Under the pieces are notes generated by a model. The model did no database searches, was not told where the DNA came from, and saw nothing but the letters and a program-made list of their open reading frames with translations. Shown piece after piece: positions 26,173 through 35,274 of a stretch of 64,000 bases of DNA. Source of the stretch: Microbacterium gorillae (GTDB taxonomy: Bacteria; Actinomycetota; Actinomycetes; Actinomycetales; Microbacteriaceae). Each line of letters begins with the position of its first letter. Within the stretch, counting starts at the first letter, position 1. The position numbers and the translations under genes are program-made. The DNA lies in the NCBI RefSeq assembly GCF_000826185.2, contig NZ_LN648874.1, forward strand, positions 496,001 through 560,000. The letters run 5' to 3'.

Positions 26173-29018
26173 TCGTCGCCTCCTCGCACACCGATGCCTC
26201 GGGGCTTCGCACGCGACGCTCGAACGGATCCGCGGGTCGGGATGGCCAGCAGCACCGCGATGGCGAGAACCACCAGCAGCGCCAACGCGAGGCCGGTCGA
26301 GATCGTCCGGTCCGTGGCGCTCAGCTCGGCGCGTGGGGCGATCTTGCCCGAGACGGTCCACAGCGCGCCGCGGCCCGTCTCACCGATCGCCTGCAGGTCG
26401 CCGTTCTGATTCAGCGCGGAGATCGCCTGCGTGCGCAGCTCGGAGGCGGGTCCGGTCGCGGCTCCGACCGGTTCGAGCAGGATGAACCGCACGCCGGAGC
26501 GGGCGATCTGTGCGCCGGCCTGCGAGGACGGCGTCATCAGGTCCGCGATGACGGCGGCCAGCGCGGTGTCGTCCGCGGTCACGTCGGTGCGGGTGTTGAG
26601 CGCGGTGGATTGCGCGCCCTGGGTGTCCGAGGATCCCCAGACCACACGCTCGGCGACGGATCCGTCGGCCAGGATGGACAGCACCAGGGTGGACCCGGGC
26701 AGACCGTCGTTGAGTTCGGCCGCCACGTACGCGGGCAGCGTGGAACGCGGTCCGCTGGTCACCTTCGCCTCGCCGCGGGACACCGCGGTCAGCGATGGCA
26801 CCGCAGCCGCGACGATCAGCAGGACGGACAGGCTCGCCGCCACCCCCACGACCGCGCGAGGCAGGCGCAGCCCGTCCAGGGCCAGCACGGCCGCGGCGAT
26901 CAGAGCCAGCCAGCCCGCACCGGCGAGCGTGCCCGGCCACATCGTGACGGGAGAGCCCGCCACCACGGTGAGGCTGACGTGCGAGACGAGCAGAGCACCC
27001 ACCAGAAGCGCCGCCCCGAGCAGCAGGAGCGAGGTCCCCACGCGCCAGCGCGGCGTGAACGGAGCGAGCAGAGCCAAGAGGGCGACCGGAGCGATGACGA
27101 CCACGATCCACGGGGCGTACCCCGCGAACGCGTCCAGGCCCAGGCCGTGCAGGAAGGTCGGCCAGCCCCCGGCGGCGCCGTCGGAGAACCCGGTGACCGT
27201 CGCGAGCCGACCCATCAGGTCATCTCCGGCCCGCGCGCCCTGGTAGGGCAGCCCGGGGTCGGCGAACACCGTGAGCGGGCGGTGGTCGGCGACGGCTCGC
27301 CAGAGAATCGGCAGGAAGGCGACGGCGGTCGGCACGAGCATCCAGAGCAGGCGGCCGGCGGACGTGAAGCGGCGCCAACCCAACGCGAAGAGGATGCCGA
27401 CCACGACCACGACGAACACGAGCGCACCGATCACCGGCGAGCAGGCGGCCACCGCGAGCAGCAGGATGGACGCGGCGCCGGAGGCGCCCCAGGAGCGGTG
27501 CGCGATCACGCCGGCGTAGAACAGCCACGGCAGCAGCAGGTGCGCGAGGACCGCGGCCGGCCGCGGGTCGATGAGCGCGGACAGGAACGACGGCGCAAGC
27601 GCGTACAGCGCGGCACCGACCAGGCGCAGCCCGCTGCGTTCGGTGACGCGCGCCACCGCGAACCAGCCCCCGAGGGCGGCCAGGGGCAGAGCGAGCACCC
27701 ACGCGATCACGAGTGCGGTCGACGGCATCGCCGGCGTGACGCTGCCCAGCACGGCCAGCAGCGCCGCGAACGGATCGGCGGGCGCGATCTGATCAACGCC
27801 GTACCCACGGAGCCCGAACAGGGTGTCCCCCCACAGCTCACCGAGCCCGGAGCGCAGCGGCAGCGCCCCGCCGCCGCCCATCACGGGGGATGCGAGCAGC
27901 ATCGGGAACGCCAGCGCACCCGCCACCGCGGCCACGAGAACGACCCAGAAACCGCCGCCGGAGAAGAATCTCATCTCGCCCCGGACGGCTCGCGTGGGTT
28001 CGCCGTCATCGGACTGCAGGATCTCGCGGCGCTGAGCTCTCGTCACGCGCAACGAGTCCACGCGCCACCATTCGCCGCGTTCGCCGCGCAGGTGCTTGCG
28101 GGACCGAGCGATCGCGCCCCAGCGGAAGGCCGCGAGGAACGTCGCGGCCCATTCCGGCAGGAGCTTGTCCGGGCGCTTGTTCAGGATGTCCACGAGCGCA
28201 CGCCACAGCGCGATCGGGAGGAAGGAGAGGATGTGCAGCGGCACGACGACCGCGGGCGCGTACGTCAGGCGGCGGTGCAGCTGGGCCAGGCGCGTCGAGA
28301 AGGCGATCCGACGTCGGTCCGCGGCCCGTTCCGGGTCCGGCAGGCCGGCCACCCCGTCACCGCTGACCTGCACCCGAGCGTCCGGGGCCATCGCGACGCG
28401 GTGGCCGGCCAGACGGGCACGGACGCCCAGATCGAGTCCTTCATCGGCGCCACCGAGTGCGCGGTCCGGCAGCAGGTCGCCCCGCCGCTGCGCGCGCAGC
28501 AGGACGCCGCGGATGTCCGAGCCCAGGACGTCCTGATTGCGATCGTGCTGTCCCTGGTCGAACTGGCCGGCGGCGAGTTCGACGGCCTCACCGCCCCGGG
28601 ACATGCTCACGCCGAGCGACGCGATCATCTCCGGAGCGTCACGGCGGACGAGCTTGGGCGCGACCAGCGCGACGGAGTCGGCCAGTTCCAGCACACCCGC
28701 GAGCCGGCCGAGGGCCTCCGGTTCGGGCAGCGTGTCCTGAGCGAGCAGCCAGAGGTCGCGGTCTCCGGCGACGCGCTTCGAGGCGAGTTCGATCGCCTCC
28801 GCGTAGCCGACAGACGCGTCGGCCTGGACGACGCCCTCGGCGCCGGAGGCGTTCGCGACCGCGGCGAACCGGGGATCACGGCCACACAGCACGATCGTGA
28901 GAGCGTCGACGGGATGACGCTGTGCCGCGATCGCGGCGAGCGTGGCTTGAAGGTGCGCAAGGCCGGCACCGCGCGTATCGGGGCGCGCGACAACGACGGC
29001 GTGGACAGGGGCTGGCAT
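26169..29018 (-). CDS. Family 2-type glycosyltransferase fused to a large membrane domain
   Basis: This 949-residue protein has an N-terminal GT-A-like domain (VHAVVVARPDTRGAGLAHLQ; LWLLAQDTLPEPEALGRLAG), a middle region near residue 240 with first TM (LTYAPAVVVPLHILSFLPIA), and about ten further TM helices over residues 350-930. The DXD-like site is written QDTLPEPE, so catalytic competence is uncertain. It probably transfers a sugar to a membrane-linked acceptor at the cell surface. The ATG at 29018 fits the domain start. It precedes and overlaps DUF5719, suggesting that the pair acts together. Confidence 0.8.
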   Translation of the reverse strand: MPAPVHAVVVARPDTRGAGLAHLQATLAAIAAQRHPVDALTIVLCGRDPRFAAVANASGAEGVVQADASVGYAEAIELASKRVAGDRDLWLLAQDTLPEPEALGRLAGVLELADSVALVAPKLVRRDAPEMIASLGVSMSRGGEAVELAAGQFDQGQHDRNQDVLGSDIRGVLLRAQRRGDLLPDRALGGADEGLDLGVRARLAGHRVAMAPDARVQVSGDGVAGLPDPERAADRRRIAFSTRLAQLHRRLTYAPAVVVPLHILSFLPIALWRALVDILNKRPDKLLPEWAATFLAAFRWGAIARSRKHLRGERGEWWRVDSLRVTRAQRREILQSDDGEPTRAVRGEMRFFSGGGFWVVLVAAVAGALAFPMLLASPVMGGGGALPLRSGLGELWGDTLFGLRGYGVDQIAPADPFAALLAVLGSVTPAMPSTALVIAWVLALPLAALGGWFAVARVTERSGLRLVGAALYALAPSFLSALIDPRPAAVLAHLLLPWLFYAGVIAHRSWGASGAASILLLAVAACSPVIGALVFVVVVVGILFALGWRRFTSAGRLLWMLVPTAVAFLPILWRAVADHRPLTVFADPGLPYQGARAGDDLMGRLATVTGFSDGAAGGWPTFLHGLGLDAFAGYAPWIVVVIAPVALLALLAPFTPRWRVGTSLLLLGAALLVGALLVSHVSLTVVAGSPVTMWPGTLAGAGWLALIAAAVLALDGLRLPRAVVGVAASLSVLLIVAAAVPSLTAVSRGEAKVTSGPRSTLPAYVAAELNDGLPGSTLVLSILADGSVAERVVWGSSDTQGAQSTALNTRTDVTADDTALAAVIADLMTPSSQAGAQIARSGVRFILLEPVGAATGPASELRTQAISALNQNGDLQAIGETGRGALWTVSGKIAPRAELSATDRTISTGLALALLVVLAIAVLLAIPTRGSVRASRAKPRGIGVRGGDE

Positions 29019-29083
29019 AGCGGAGTCAGCCTAGGCGTCGATCACGTCGGAACCGCGGCGCACGCGCCGTGTCGGTTCAGACG

Positions 29084-29410
29084 TCACACCGCGCGACGTT
29101 TGAGCTTGCGACGCTCGCGTTCGGACAATCCACCCCAGATGCCGAATCGCTCGTCGTTCTGCAACGCGTACTGCAGGCATTCGCCGCGCACATCGCACGT
29201 GCCGCAGATGCGCTTCGCGTCACGCGTCGATCCGCCCTTCTCCGGGAAGAAGGCCTCCGGATCAGTCTGTGCGCACAGCGCGTCGGCCTGCCAGGCCAGC
29301 GCATCGTCTTCCTCTTCCGAAATCGGCCGACGGACCCCCGGAACCCCGAGGTTCACCGGGTCGACGAACCAATTGTCGGGAACGCTGAAACGGTACTGTG
29401 ATCCCGTCAT
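29084..29410 (-). CDS. whiB2: WhiB-family iron-sulfur regulator (WhiB2/WhmD type)
   Basis: This 108-residue protein binds a 4Fe-4S cluster through four cysteines: one in ALCAQTDPEAFFPEKGGSTR and three in RICGTCDVRGECLQYAL. The G[I/V]WGG motif reads FGIWGGLSERERRKLKRRAV, with the basic DNA-binding tail. The sequence is close to WhiB2/WhmD, which controls septation and cell division in mycobacteria and streptomycetes. The ATG at 29410 has GGGAGAG just upstream. An ATG at 29422 would include that Shine-Dalgarno in the coding sequence and is rejected. Confidence 0.95.
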   Translation of the reverse strand: MTGSQYRFSVPDNWFVDPVNLGVPGVRRPISEEEDDALAWQADALCAQTDPEAFFPEKGGSTRDAKRICGTCDVRGECLQYALQNDERFGIWGGLSERERRKLKRRAV

Positions 29411-29718
29411 GTGCTCTCCCATTGTGTGTGATCCCCTCGCGCCCTGACGGGCGCTCACCTAATTACAACGGTGTGATTCGCTCGGGTCAAGTCGGGGAGC
29501 ATAATTCCTCAACCGCGGATCGAACGTTCACGACACACTTCGGGCGTGTCGCGGTTCCCTAACGGTCACTGTCGGACCCGAGTCAGGAGCTCGACGCGAA
29601 CGGGCTGCCGCAGATGATCGTGGTCACCGCGAATCGGCGGGCGTCTGCGGCGGATGTCGAATTGATCGACAGGTCGGCACTGCCGGAGAACCTGCGCGAT
29701 CAGTGGAAGAATCACCGC
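29411..29718. other. 308-bp intergenic region between whiB2 and the HAD gene
   Basis: It contains the whiB2 promoter (29462-29490, minus strand) and a ~45-nt leader. The rest, 29491-29718, has no recognisable gene. An open frame from 29614 into the HAD gene gives an atypical N-terminus. Confidence 0.6.
29462..29490 (-). promoter_or_regulatory. Promoter of whiB2
   Basis: On the minus strand TTGACC (29490-29485) is followed after 17 bp by TGTAAT (29467-29462), a near-consensus housekeeping promoter. The start site would be near 29455, giving a leader of about 45 nt. Confidence 0.65.
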
Positions 29719-30309
29719 ATGATCCGCGTCGTCCTGTTCGACCTCGACGGCGTCATCCGACACTTCGACCCGCAGTATGCGGCCGACGTGGAGAGCAGAC
29801 ACGGACTGCCCGGCGGGACGCTCGAAGGCATCGCCTTCGCAAGACCGTTGATCGATGCGGTGACGACCGGCCGGATTTCCCGAGCCGAGTGGATCCGCCA
29901 GGTCGGTGACCGTGCCGGTGATGTCCTCGCTGCCGAAGAGTGGGGATCCCAACCCGCATACCTCGACGTCGCCGTCCTGGAGCTGGCCGGCGAAGTGCGA
30001 AGCCTTGGCCTGCGGACGGCGGTGCTCACAAACGGTACGGACACCATCCCCGCGGAGGTCGCTGCGTTGGGCATCGCTGAGAGATTTGATGCGATCTTCA
30101 ACTCCGCCGACATCGGCTTCGCAAAGCCTGATGTGCGTGCCTTCCGTCACGTCTGCGAAGCCCTTGATGCGGCACCGGATGAGGTCTTCTTCACCGATGA
30201 CTCCGCGTCGAAACTCGTCGGTGCCGACAGCCTCTCGATGCACACCCATCTGTTCGAGGGAGTCGAGGGGCTTCGAGCTCGGCTCACCGCGACGGGTGTC
30301 AGGGTTTGA
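29719..30309 (+). CDS. HAD-superfamily hydrolase
   Basis: This 196-residue cytosolic phosphatase-like protein has HAD motif I FDLDGVIRHFD at residues 7-17, motif II TNGTD near 98, motif III lysine in IGFAKPDVRAF near 135 and motif IV VFFTDDSASKL near 157. The substrate is unknown; it resembles small sugar-phosphate phosphatases. The ATG at 29719 puts the catalytic Asp near the N-terminus as usual; an upstream ATG at 29614 is in a divergent leader. It converges with manA and may belong to sugar metabolism, but context is weak. Confidence 0.85.
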   Translation: MIRVVLFDLDGVIRHFDPQYAADVESRHGLPGGTLEGIAFARPLIDAVTTGRISRAEWIRQVGDRAGDVLAAEEWGSQPAYLDVAVLELAGEVRSLGLRTAVLTNGTDTIPAEVAALGIAERFDAIFNSADIGFAKPDVRAFRHVCEALDAAPDEVFFTDDSASKLVGADSLSMHTHLFEGVEGLRARLTATGVRV

Positions 30310-30342
30310 GCGACGCGGCGACCGCCCCAGCGGCGTGCAGGT

Positions 30343-31515
30343 TCACGCACTCCTCCCCCGCTGGGAACGGTCGCTGCCGGGAGTGGCGATGAAGACCTCG
30401 CCGGCACCGGCGATGCGGACCGCGCCGGGTTCGTCCAGAAGGATCGCCGCGCCCCCGGGGACGAGGTCCACGCGGTGATCGTCCGCGGCGATTGAAACCT
30501 TCCCCGCGGTCGCGAGGAAGATCGTCGGGCCGGCCCCGTCGAACGTGAGCGATCCGCCGTCCGGGCGGGCCACCGCGAGCGCGAAGTCCCCGACTCCCGG
30601 TCCGTAGGTGAGGACGCCGGGGGAAGTCGGATCGGGCACCGCCTCGCGGATCGCGACCGGTCCGGGCTCGCTGTCCAGGAGAGACAGCAGTTCGGCGACG
30701 TCGACGCGCTTCGGAGTCAGGCCGCCGCGCAGAACGTTGTCACTGGCGGCCATGATCTCGACGCCGAGGCCGGACAGGTACGCGTGCAGGAGGCCGGCTC
30801 GCAGATACACGGCCTGCCCGCGCGTGAGGACGACGTGGTTCATCAGCAGCGCCACGACGATGCCCGGATCCCCCGCGTACAGGGCCGCGATCCGCGCGCC
30901 GGCGGAGACCGTGCCGGCGTACTCCCCCTCCGCGTCGGCGGCCGCGAGGGCGGCGGAGACCTCCGCGACCGTGTCCGCGGCCGCTCCGGAGAGCAGCCAC
31001 CCGATCGTCTGGGACAGGGCCTGCGCGTCATCGCTCCCGGACAGGTGCGCGCGCAGCTGCGCGAACGCGTCCGGTCCGCCGAGGACATCCAGCAGGCGCC
31101 GGGTGTCCGACACCGGACGCAGACCGCACAGGGCCTCGAAACGATCGCTCAGGGCGACGATCAGTTCCGGCTTGTGGTTCGCGTCGCGATAGTTGCGCTC
31201 CGGACTGTCGGCGGCGAGGTCCGCTTCCGCGGCGAACCCGACGCGAGCCTGCTCGAGCGTCGGGTGCACCTGGATCGACAGGGGCGTCTGCGCGGCCAGG
31301 AGCTTCAGCAGGTAGGGCAGGTGCGGCAGGCCGAGTCGGTCCTCCAGCTCGGGCAGCGTCTCACCGTCGGGGAGCACAGCGGGCGAGCCGGGGTGGTCGC
31401 CGAACCAGACCTCGGCCTCCGGCGCGTCGGATGCGGGTCGTCCCTCGAGCCCGGCCAGCAGCGTATGCGAGCCCCAGGCGTAGTCGCGCGGGGTGTTCGT
31501 GATCGTCTCCAGCAC
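30343..31515 (-). CDS. manA: Mannose-6-phosphate isomerase, class I
   Basis: This cytosolic zinc enzyme interconverts mannose 6-phosphate and fructose 6-phosphate, feeding GDP-mannose for glycans. The 390-residue length is normal. Motifs include RDYAWGSHTLLAGLEG at the N-terminus, PLSIQVHPTLEQARVGF near residue 80, and DANHKPELIVAL near 117, all parts of the zinc/substrate site. The second cupin region lies near residue 230 (NHVVLTRGQAVYLRAGLLHA). The ATG is at 31515. It is divergent from the polymerase gene 31553 by 37 bp. The other mannose genes (manB, manC) are not in the window. Confidence 0.94.
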   Translation of the reverse strand: MLETITNTPRDYAWGSHTLLAGLEGRPASDAPEAEVWFGDHPGSPAVLPDGETLPELEDRLGLPHLPYLLKLLAAQTPLSIQVHPTLEQARVGFAAEADLAADSPERNYRDANHKPELIVALSDRFEALCGLRPVSDTRRLLDVLGGPDAFAQLRAHLSGSDDAQALSQTIGWLLSGAAADTVAEVSAALAAADAEGEYAGTVSAGARIAALYAGDPGIVVALLMNHVVLTRGQAVYLRAGLLHAYLSGLGVEIMAASDNVLRGGLTPKRVDVAELLSLLDSEPGPVAIREAVPDPTSPGVLTYGPGVGDFALAVARPDGGSLTFDGAGPTIFLATAGKVSIAADDHRVDLVPGGAAILLDEPGAVRIAGAGEVFIATPGSDRSQRGRSA

Positions 31516-31552
31516 GGCCCACAGCCTAGTCCCGCGCTACCCTGAACTCACG

Positions 31553-32968
31553 ATGGCCGAGTACACGCGACACCCGATCGCGGCGCCCCCACAGGCGCCC
31601 GCCCGCGAATCGTCGCGACGACTGCTGCTGCGCGCGCACGCCATCATCCTCACCTTCGCGTTCTTCTGCGCGCCGGCGCTCGATCACGCGCTGACCACCG
31701 CCGGCGCCGCGGTGGTCTTCATCCTGCTGACCCTGGGCACGCTGGGGTGGTGGATCCCGCGGATCGTCCGGCATCGCCTGGACGATCCGTTCCCGTGGCG
31801 GCGTCTGCCCTGGGCGGCGATCGGTTACGTCCTGCTGGCCGGACTCAGCCTGCTCTGGACCGCTTGGCCGGCGCTGACGCTGCTGACCTGGACGGGGCTG
31901 GTCGTCACCACCGTGAACGGCCTGTTCCTGGCCTCCATGCTGAGCTGGCGCGAGCTCGTCAAGACGATCGCCTCGGCACTGAAGTGGGCGCTGGGCCTGT
32001 CGCTGCTGTTCGAACTGTTCGTCAGCGTCGTGATCCGCACCCCGATCCTCCCGCCGTTCGTGACGGCTCCGTCCGGCAAGATCGACCCGCAGCTGTACTG
32101 GTCGCGCGACAACCTCCTGAGCGACGGCCGCATCCAGGGCATCGTCGGCAACGCCAACCTGCTGGCGATGATCTGCGTCATCGCGGTCCTCGTGTTCGCG
32201 GTCCGCCTCGCCGGAAAGACGAAGCGTCGCGGCTGGTTGGTCGCGTGGATCGTGCTGGCGCTGTTCCTGCTCTGGCGTTCCGGCTCGGCGACCGCGCTGC
32301 TCAGCCTCGCGGCGGCGGTGGTGGTTCTCCTCACGATCCTGATCATGCGCGCGACGCGGCGGCCCGGACAGCGCACGCTCGCCTATTCCTGCTTCACCCT
32401 GGTGGGCGTGGTGGCCGCACTGATCGCGGTGGTCTTCCGGGACGCCATCTTCGGCGCGCTCGGGCGCTCGGACAGCCTGACCGGGCGCGGACCGATCTGG
32501 GAACAGGTCCTCGCGCACGCGTGGCAGCGCCCCGTGCTCGGGTGGGGGTTCGCCAGCCCGTGGGTTCCCACGATGCCCGGGTTCGAGCCGCGGATCACCG
32601 ATCACGATGAGCTCGTGATGCAGGCGCACGACATGTGGGTCGACGTGTTCTTCCAGCTCGGCTTCGTGGGCATCGTGGTGATCGCCGTGGTCTTCCTCGC
32701 CCTGCTCTGGCGCGCCTGGTTCTTCGCCGTGGACCGTCCCCGCTGGGACGCCGACGCGCACCGGCCCTACGCGCGGCTGAGCGTGCTGCCGACGCTGCTG
32801 CTGACCGTGCTGCTCGTCCAGGGCATCACCGAGTCCAATCCGGTGATGGTGTGGGGGTGGCTCCTGGTGGTGACCCTCTCCTTCAAGATCAAGCTCGCAC
32901 CGATCATCGGCGTCGGCGCGGACGAGCAGACGATCGAGCGCGGCCTGGCGCCGCGTCCACCACGATGA
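31553..32968 (+). CDS. O-antigen ligase/polymerase (Wzy/WaaL-like) membrane protein
   Basis: This 471-residue protein has about 11 TM helices. The large periplasmic-type loop contains GRGPIWEQVLAHAWQRPVLG and HDELVMQAHDMWVDVFFQLG; the Arg and His residues in it match the Wzy_C/WaaL superfamily. These enzymes polymerise or ligate lipid-linked glycans. In a Gram-positive cell it may polymerise a surface polysaccharide or attach it to a carrier. The ATG at 31553 is favoured over an upstream frame from 31493 that would lie inside the manA start. The stop overlaps the next gene by 4 bp. Confidence 0.85.
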   Translation: MAEYTRHPIAAPPQAPARESSRRLLLRAHAIILTFAFFCAPALDHALTTAGAAVVFILLTLGTLGWWIPRIVRHRLDDPFPWRRLPWAAIGYVLLAGLSLLWTAWPALTLLTWTGLVVTTVNGLFLASMLSWRELVKTIASALKWALGLSLLFELFVSVVIRTPILPPFVTAPSGKIDPQLYWSRDNLLSDGRIQGIVGNANLLAMICVIAVLVFAVRLAGKTKRRGWLVAWIVLALFLLWRSGSATALLSLAAAVVVLLTILIMRATRRPGQRTLAYSCFTLVGVVAALIAVVFRDAIFGALGRSDSLTGRGPIWEQVLAHAWQRPVLGWGFASPWVPTMPGFEPRITDHDELVMQAHDMWVDVFFQLGFVGIVVIAVVFLALLWRAWFFAVDRPRWDADAHRPYARLSVLPTLLLTVLLVQGITESNPVMVWGWLLVVTLSFKIKLAPIIGVGADEQTIERGLAPRPPR

Positions 32969-34263
32969 GCGGCGTGCGTCACCGGCTGGTGACGCTGCTG
33001 GATTCCGCCGAGATGGCGCGTGCCTACGCGCTGGCGGCGTTCGGCGTGACGTTCGGCTCGTTCGCGATCGAGCACACCGCCGGACTGGTGACGCTCGCGA
33101 CCATGGTGACCGCGCTCAGCCTGCTGGGCATCGCGATCCTCATCGTCCGGCGCGCCGAGCTCTCCCCCCTGCGCATCGTGCCGACGACCGTCGTGCTGCT
33201 GGTCGGCTGGGCCGGGGTGAGCCTGTTCTTCCCGACCGGCAACGGTCAGTCCCCGGCCAGTTGGCTGGCGCTGGTCGGCTACGGGCTCCTGGCGGTCGTG
33301 ATCGCGCACGTACGCGACACGCTGCAGACGGTCCGTGCGCTCGGCGATGTGCTGCGCCTGCTGCTGGTCCTCTCGCTGGGCATGGAGATCCTCTCCGGCA
33401 TCCTGCTGGACATGCCCTTCCCGTTCCTCGGCATCCAGGGCGACATCGCGTTCGGCGGTCCGATCCAGGGCCTGTTCGGCACCCGCAACCTGCTCGGCCT
33501 GGTGGCGGTGATCGCGCTGATCACGTTCGTGATCGAGTTGCGCACGCAGTCCATCGGGCGCGGGCTCGGTGTCGCGTCGCTGATCCTCGGGGGTGGGATG
33601 GCGGCCCTGTCCTCCTCTCCCACCGTGATCGTGCTCGCCGCCGCGGTGGCGCTGTCCACGGGCGCGCTCGCGCTCGTCCGACACGCCCCGGCCGCCCGCC
33701 GCGGCACGGTTCAGATCCTCCTCGGCACGACGGTCGTGATCGGCCTGGTCGCCCTCTGGGTGCTGCGCCGACCGATCACCGCGATCCTGGACGCCGGCAG
33801 CGACTTCGGCGTCCGGGCGGAACTGTGGCGCTCGATGCTGCCCTACATCGGCCCCCGCCTGTGGCAGGGGTGGGGCTGGCGCGGACCGTGGCGGCCGGAG
33901 GACCCCGCCTTCCCGTACAACGCCATCAACACCTCCGGCGAGAACCATGCGTCCGCGCTGAACGCCTACATGGACGTGCTGCTCCAGCTCGGCGCCGTGG
34001 GTCTGGCGCTGTTCCTCCTGATGTGCGGGGTGGCGCTGGTGCGCTCGTGGTTCGTCGCCACCGAGCGACGCTCGGTGCTGTACGCCTGGACGCCCCTGGT
34101 CCTGGTGACGCTTCTCGTGGACTCCCTGTTCGAGAGCTTCACCCTGGCCGGGCTCGGCTGGATGATGCTCGTCCTCGTCGCGGTGCGCGCGGGCCAGTCG
34201 CGGTCCTGGCGGGAGCGCGTGGACGCGGTGCGTACCCCGGGACCTCAGACCACGGCAGGGTAG
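32965..34263 (+). CDS. Second O-antigen ligase/polymerase-like membrane protein
   Basis: This 432-residue protein is a diverged tandem relative of the preceding gene, with about 11 TM helices. The catalytic-loop motifs are AELWRSMLPYIGPRLWQGWG, and NHASALNAYMDVLLQLGAVG contains the His. Such twin polymerases are common in actinobacterial polysaccharide loci. The start is the ATG at 32965, which overlaps the previous stop (ATGA). An upstream frame from 32635 lies inside the previous gene. Substrates cannot be read; the position before the galactan-like genes suggests galactofuranose glycans. Confidence 0.85.
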   Translation: MSGVRHRLVTLLDSAEMARAYALAAFGVTFGSFAIEHTAGLVTLATMVTALSLLGIAILIVRRAELSPLRIVPTTVVLLVGWAGVSLFFPTGNGQSPASWLALVGYGLLAVVIAHVRDTLQTVRALGDVLRLLLVLSLGMEILSGILLDMPFPFLGIQGDIAFGGPIQGLFGTRNLLGLVAVIALITFVIELRTQSIGRGLGVASLILGGGMAALSSSPTVIVLAAAVALSTGALALVRHAPAARRGTVQILLGTTVVIGLVALWVLRRPITAILDAGSDFGVRAELWRSMLPYIGPRLWQGWGWRGPWRPEDPAFPYNAINTSGENHASALNAYMDVLLQLGAVGLALFLLMCGVALVRSWFVATERRSVLYAWTPLVLVTLLVDSLFESFTLAGLGWMMLVLVAVRAGQSRSWRERVDAVRTPGPQTTAG

Positions 34264-34320
34264 GCTCTACCCTCGGCGGCGCACTCGCTCCGTCGTGTTC
34301 CACCCACAGGAGATCCGAGC

Positions 34321-35274
34321 ATGCCCGACCCGTTCGATCCGGCATCAGCGACGATCGTGGTCGTCACCTACAACCGGTCCGGACTCCTGCGGCGGCTGCT
34401 CACCTCGATCGAGGCGATGGATCCGAAACCGGGCCACGTCGTCATCATCGACAACGCCTCCTCCGACGACACGGCGGAGGTGATCGACGCCTTCCGCGCG
34501 AGCATCGGCACCGAGATCGTCTATCGCCGCCTGGAGACCAACACCGGCGGCTCCGGTGGCTTCAGCGCCGGCATGGAAACCGCGTACGAACTGGGTTCGA
34601 CCTGGCTGTGGGTCATGGACGACGACGTCGAGGTCGTTCCGGACGGCCTGGCGCGGATGGGCGCATGGAGCGGTCGATTCCGCAGCATCCAGGGGCGGCG
34701 CTACGACTTCGACGGCAGTGAGTTCTACTGGCAGTACCGGCAGTCCATCGCCCTGGGCATCCCGATCCCGTTCGCTCCGGCCGGCTTTGACGCGTCCGGC
34801 TTCAAGGAGATGAACTCGGGCTGCTTCGAGGGCATGTTCATCCACCGCGACATCGTGCGCCAGGTCGGACTGCCCGACCCGCGGTTCTTCATCTACTGGG
34901 ACGACGCGGTCTACGGATGGCTCGCGTCCCGCAAGACCACCTCGGTGATCGTGAACGAGTTCGTCCTGCGCCGCACCCGCGAGATCAAGCAGTGGGACAT
35001 GGGCGTGCGGCACCTCAATGCCTCCAGCGACATGTACCGGTACTACATCATGCGCAACCGGGCGATCATGCGGCACTACTTCGCTGCGCACGGCGCACTG
35101 AAGCCGGTGCGGTTCGCGCTCGGTTCCGCGCTGACGTTCGCCAAGGAGCTCATCCGCCTGACGTTCGTCGAGCGCACCGTCCGCGGCACGAGCAATCTGT
35201 TCCGTGGAATCCGTGACGGGCGCGCGATCGCCCGCGACAAGGCGTGGCAGCCGATGCCGCCGTTGGAGGACTGA
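34321..35274 (+). CDS. GT2 glycosyltransferase, GlfT1-like
   Basis: This 317-residue soluble or membrane-associated transferase has TIVVVTYNRSGLLRRLLTSI at the N-terminus, TNTGGSGGFSAGM near residue 77, the metal-binding WVMDDDVEVVP near 98 and a catalytic acid region FIYWDDAVYGWL near 190. These resemble galactofuranosyl/rhamnosyl GT2 enzymes such as mycobacterial GlfT1, which starts galactan on the lipid-linked disaccharide. The nearby Wzm/Wzt, GlfT2 and Glf genes support this. The ATG at 34321 follows GGAGATCC. The stop overlaps the next start. Confidence 0.83.
   Translation: MPDPFDPASATIVVVTYNRSGLLRRLLTSIEAMDPKPGHVVIIDNASSDDTAEVIDAFRASIGTEIVYRRLETNTGGSGGFSAGMETAYELGSTWLWVMDDDVEVVPDGLARMGAWSGRFRSIQGRRYDFDGSEFYWQYRQSIALGIPIPFAPAGFDASGFKEMNSGCFEGMFIHRDIVRQVGLPDPRFFIYWDDAVYGWLASRKTTSVIVNEFVLRRTREIKQWDMGVRHLNASSDMYRYYIMRNRAIMRHYFAAHGALKPVRFALGSALTFAKELIRLTFVERTVRGTSNLFRGIRDGRAIARDKAWQPMPPLED

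Noticed and set aside
25752..29447. 1231-residue plus-strand open frame
   Set aside because: It is antisense to the membrane glycosyltransferase and whiB2, with no domain and a shadow composition.
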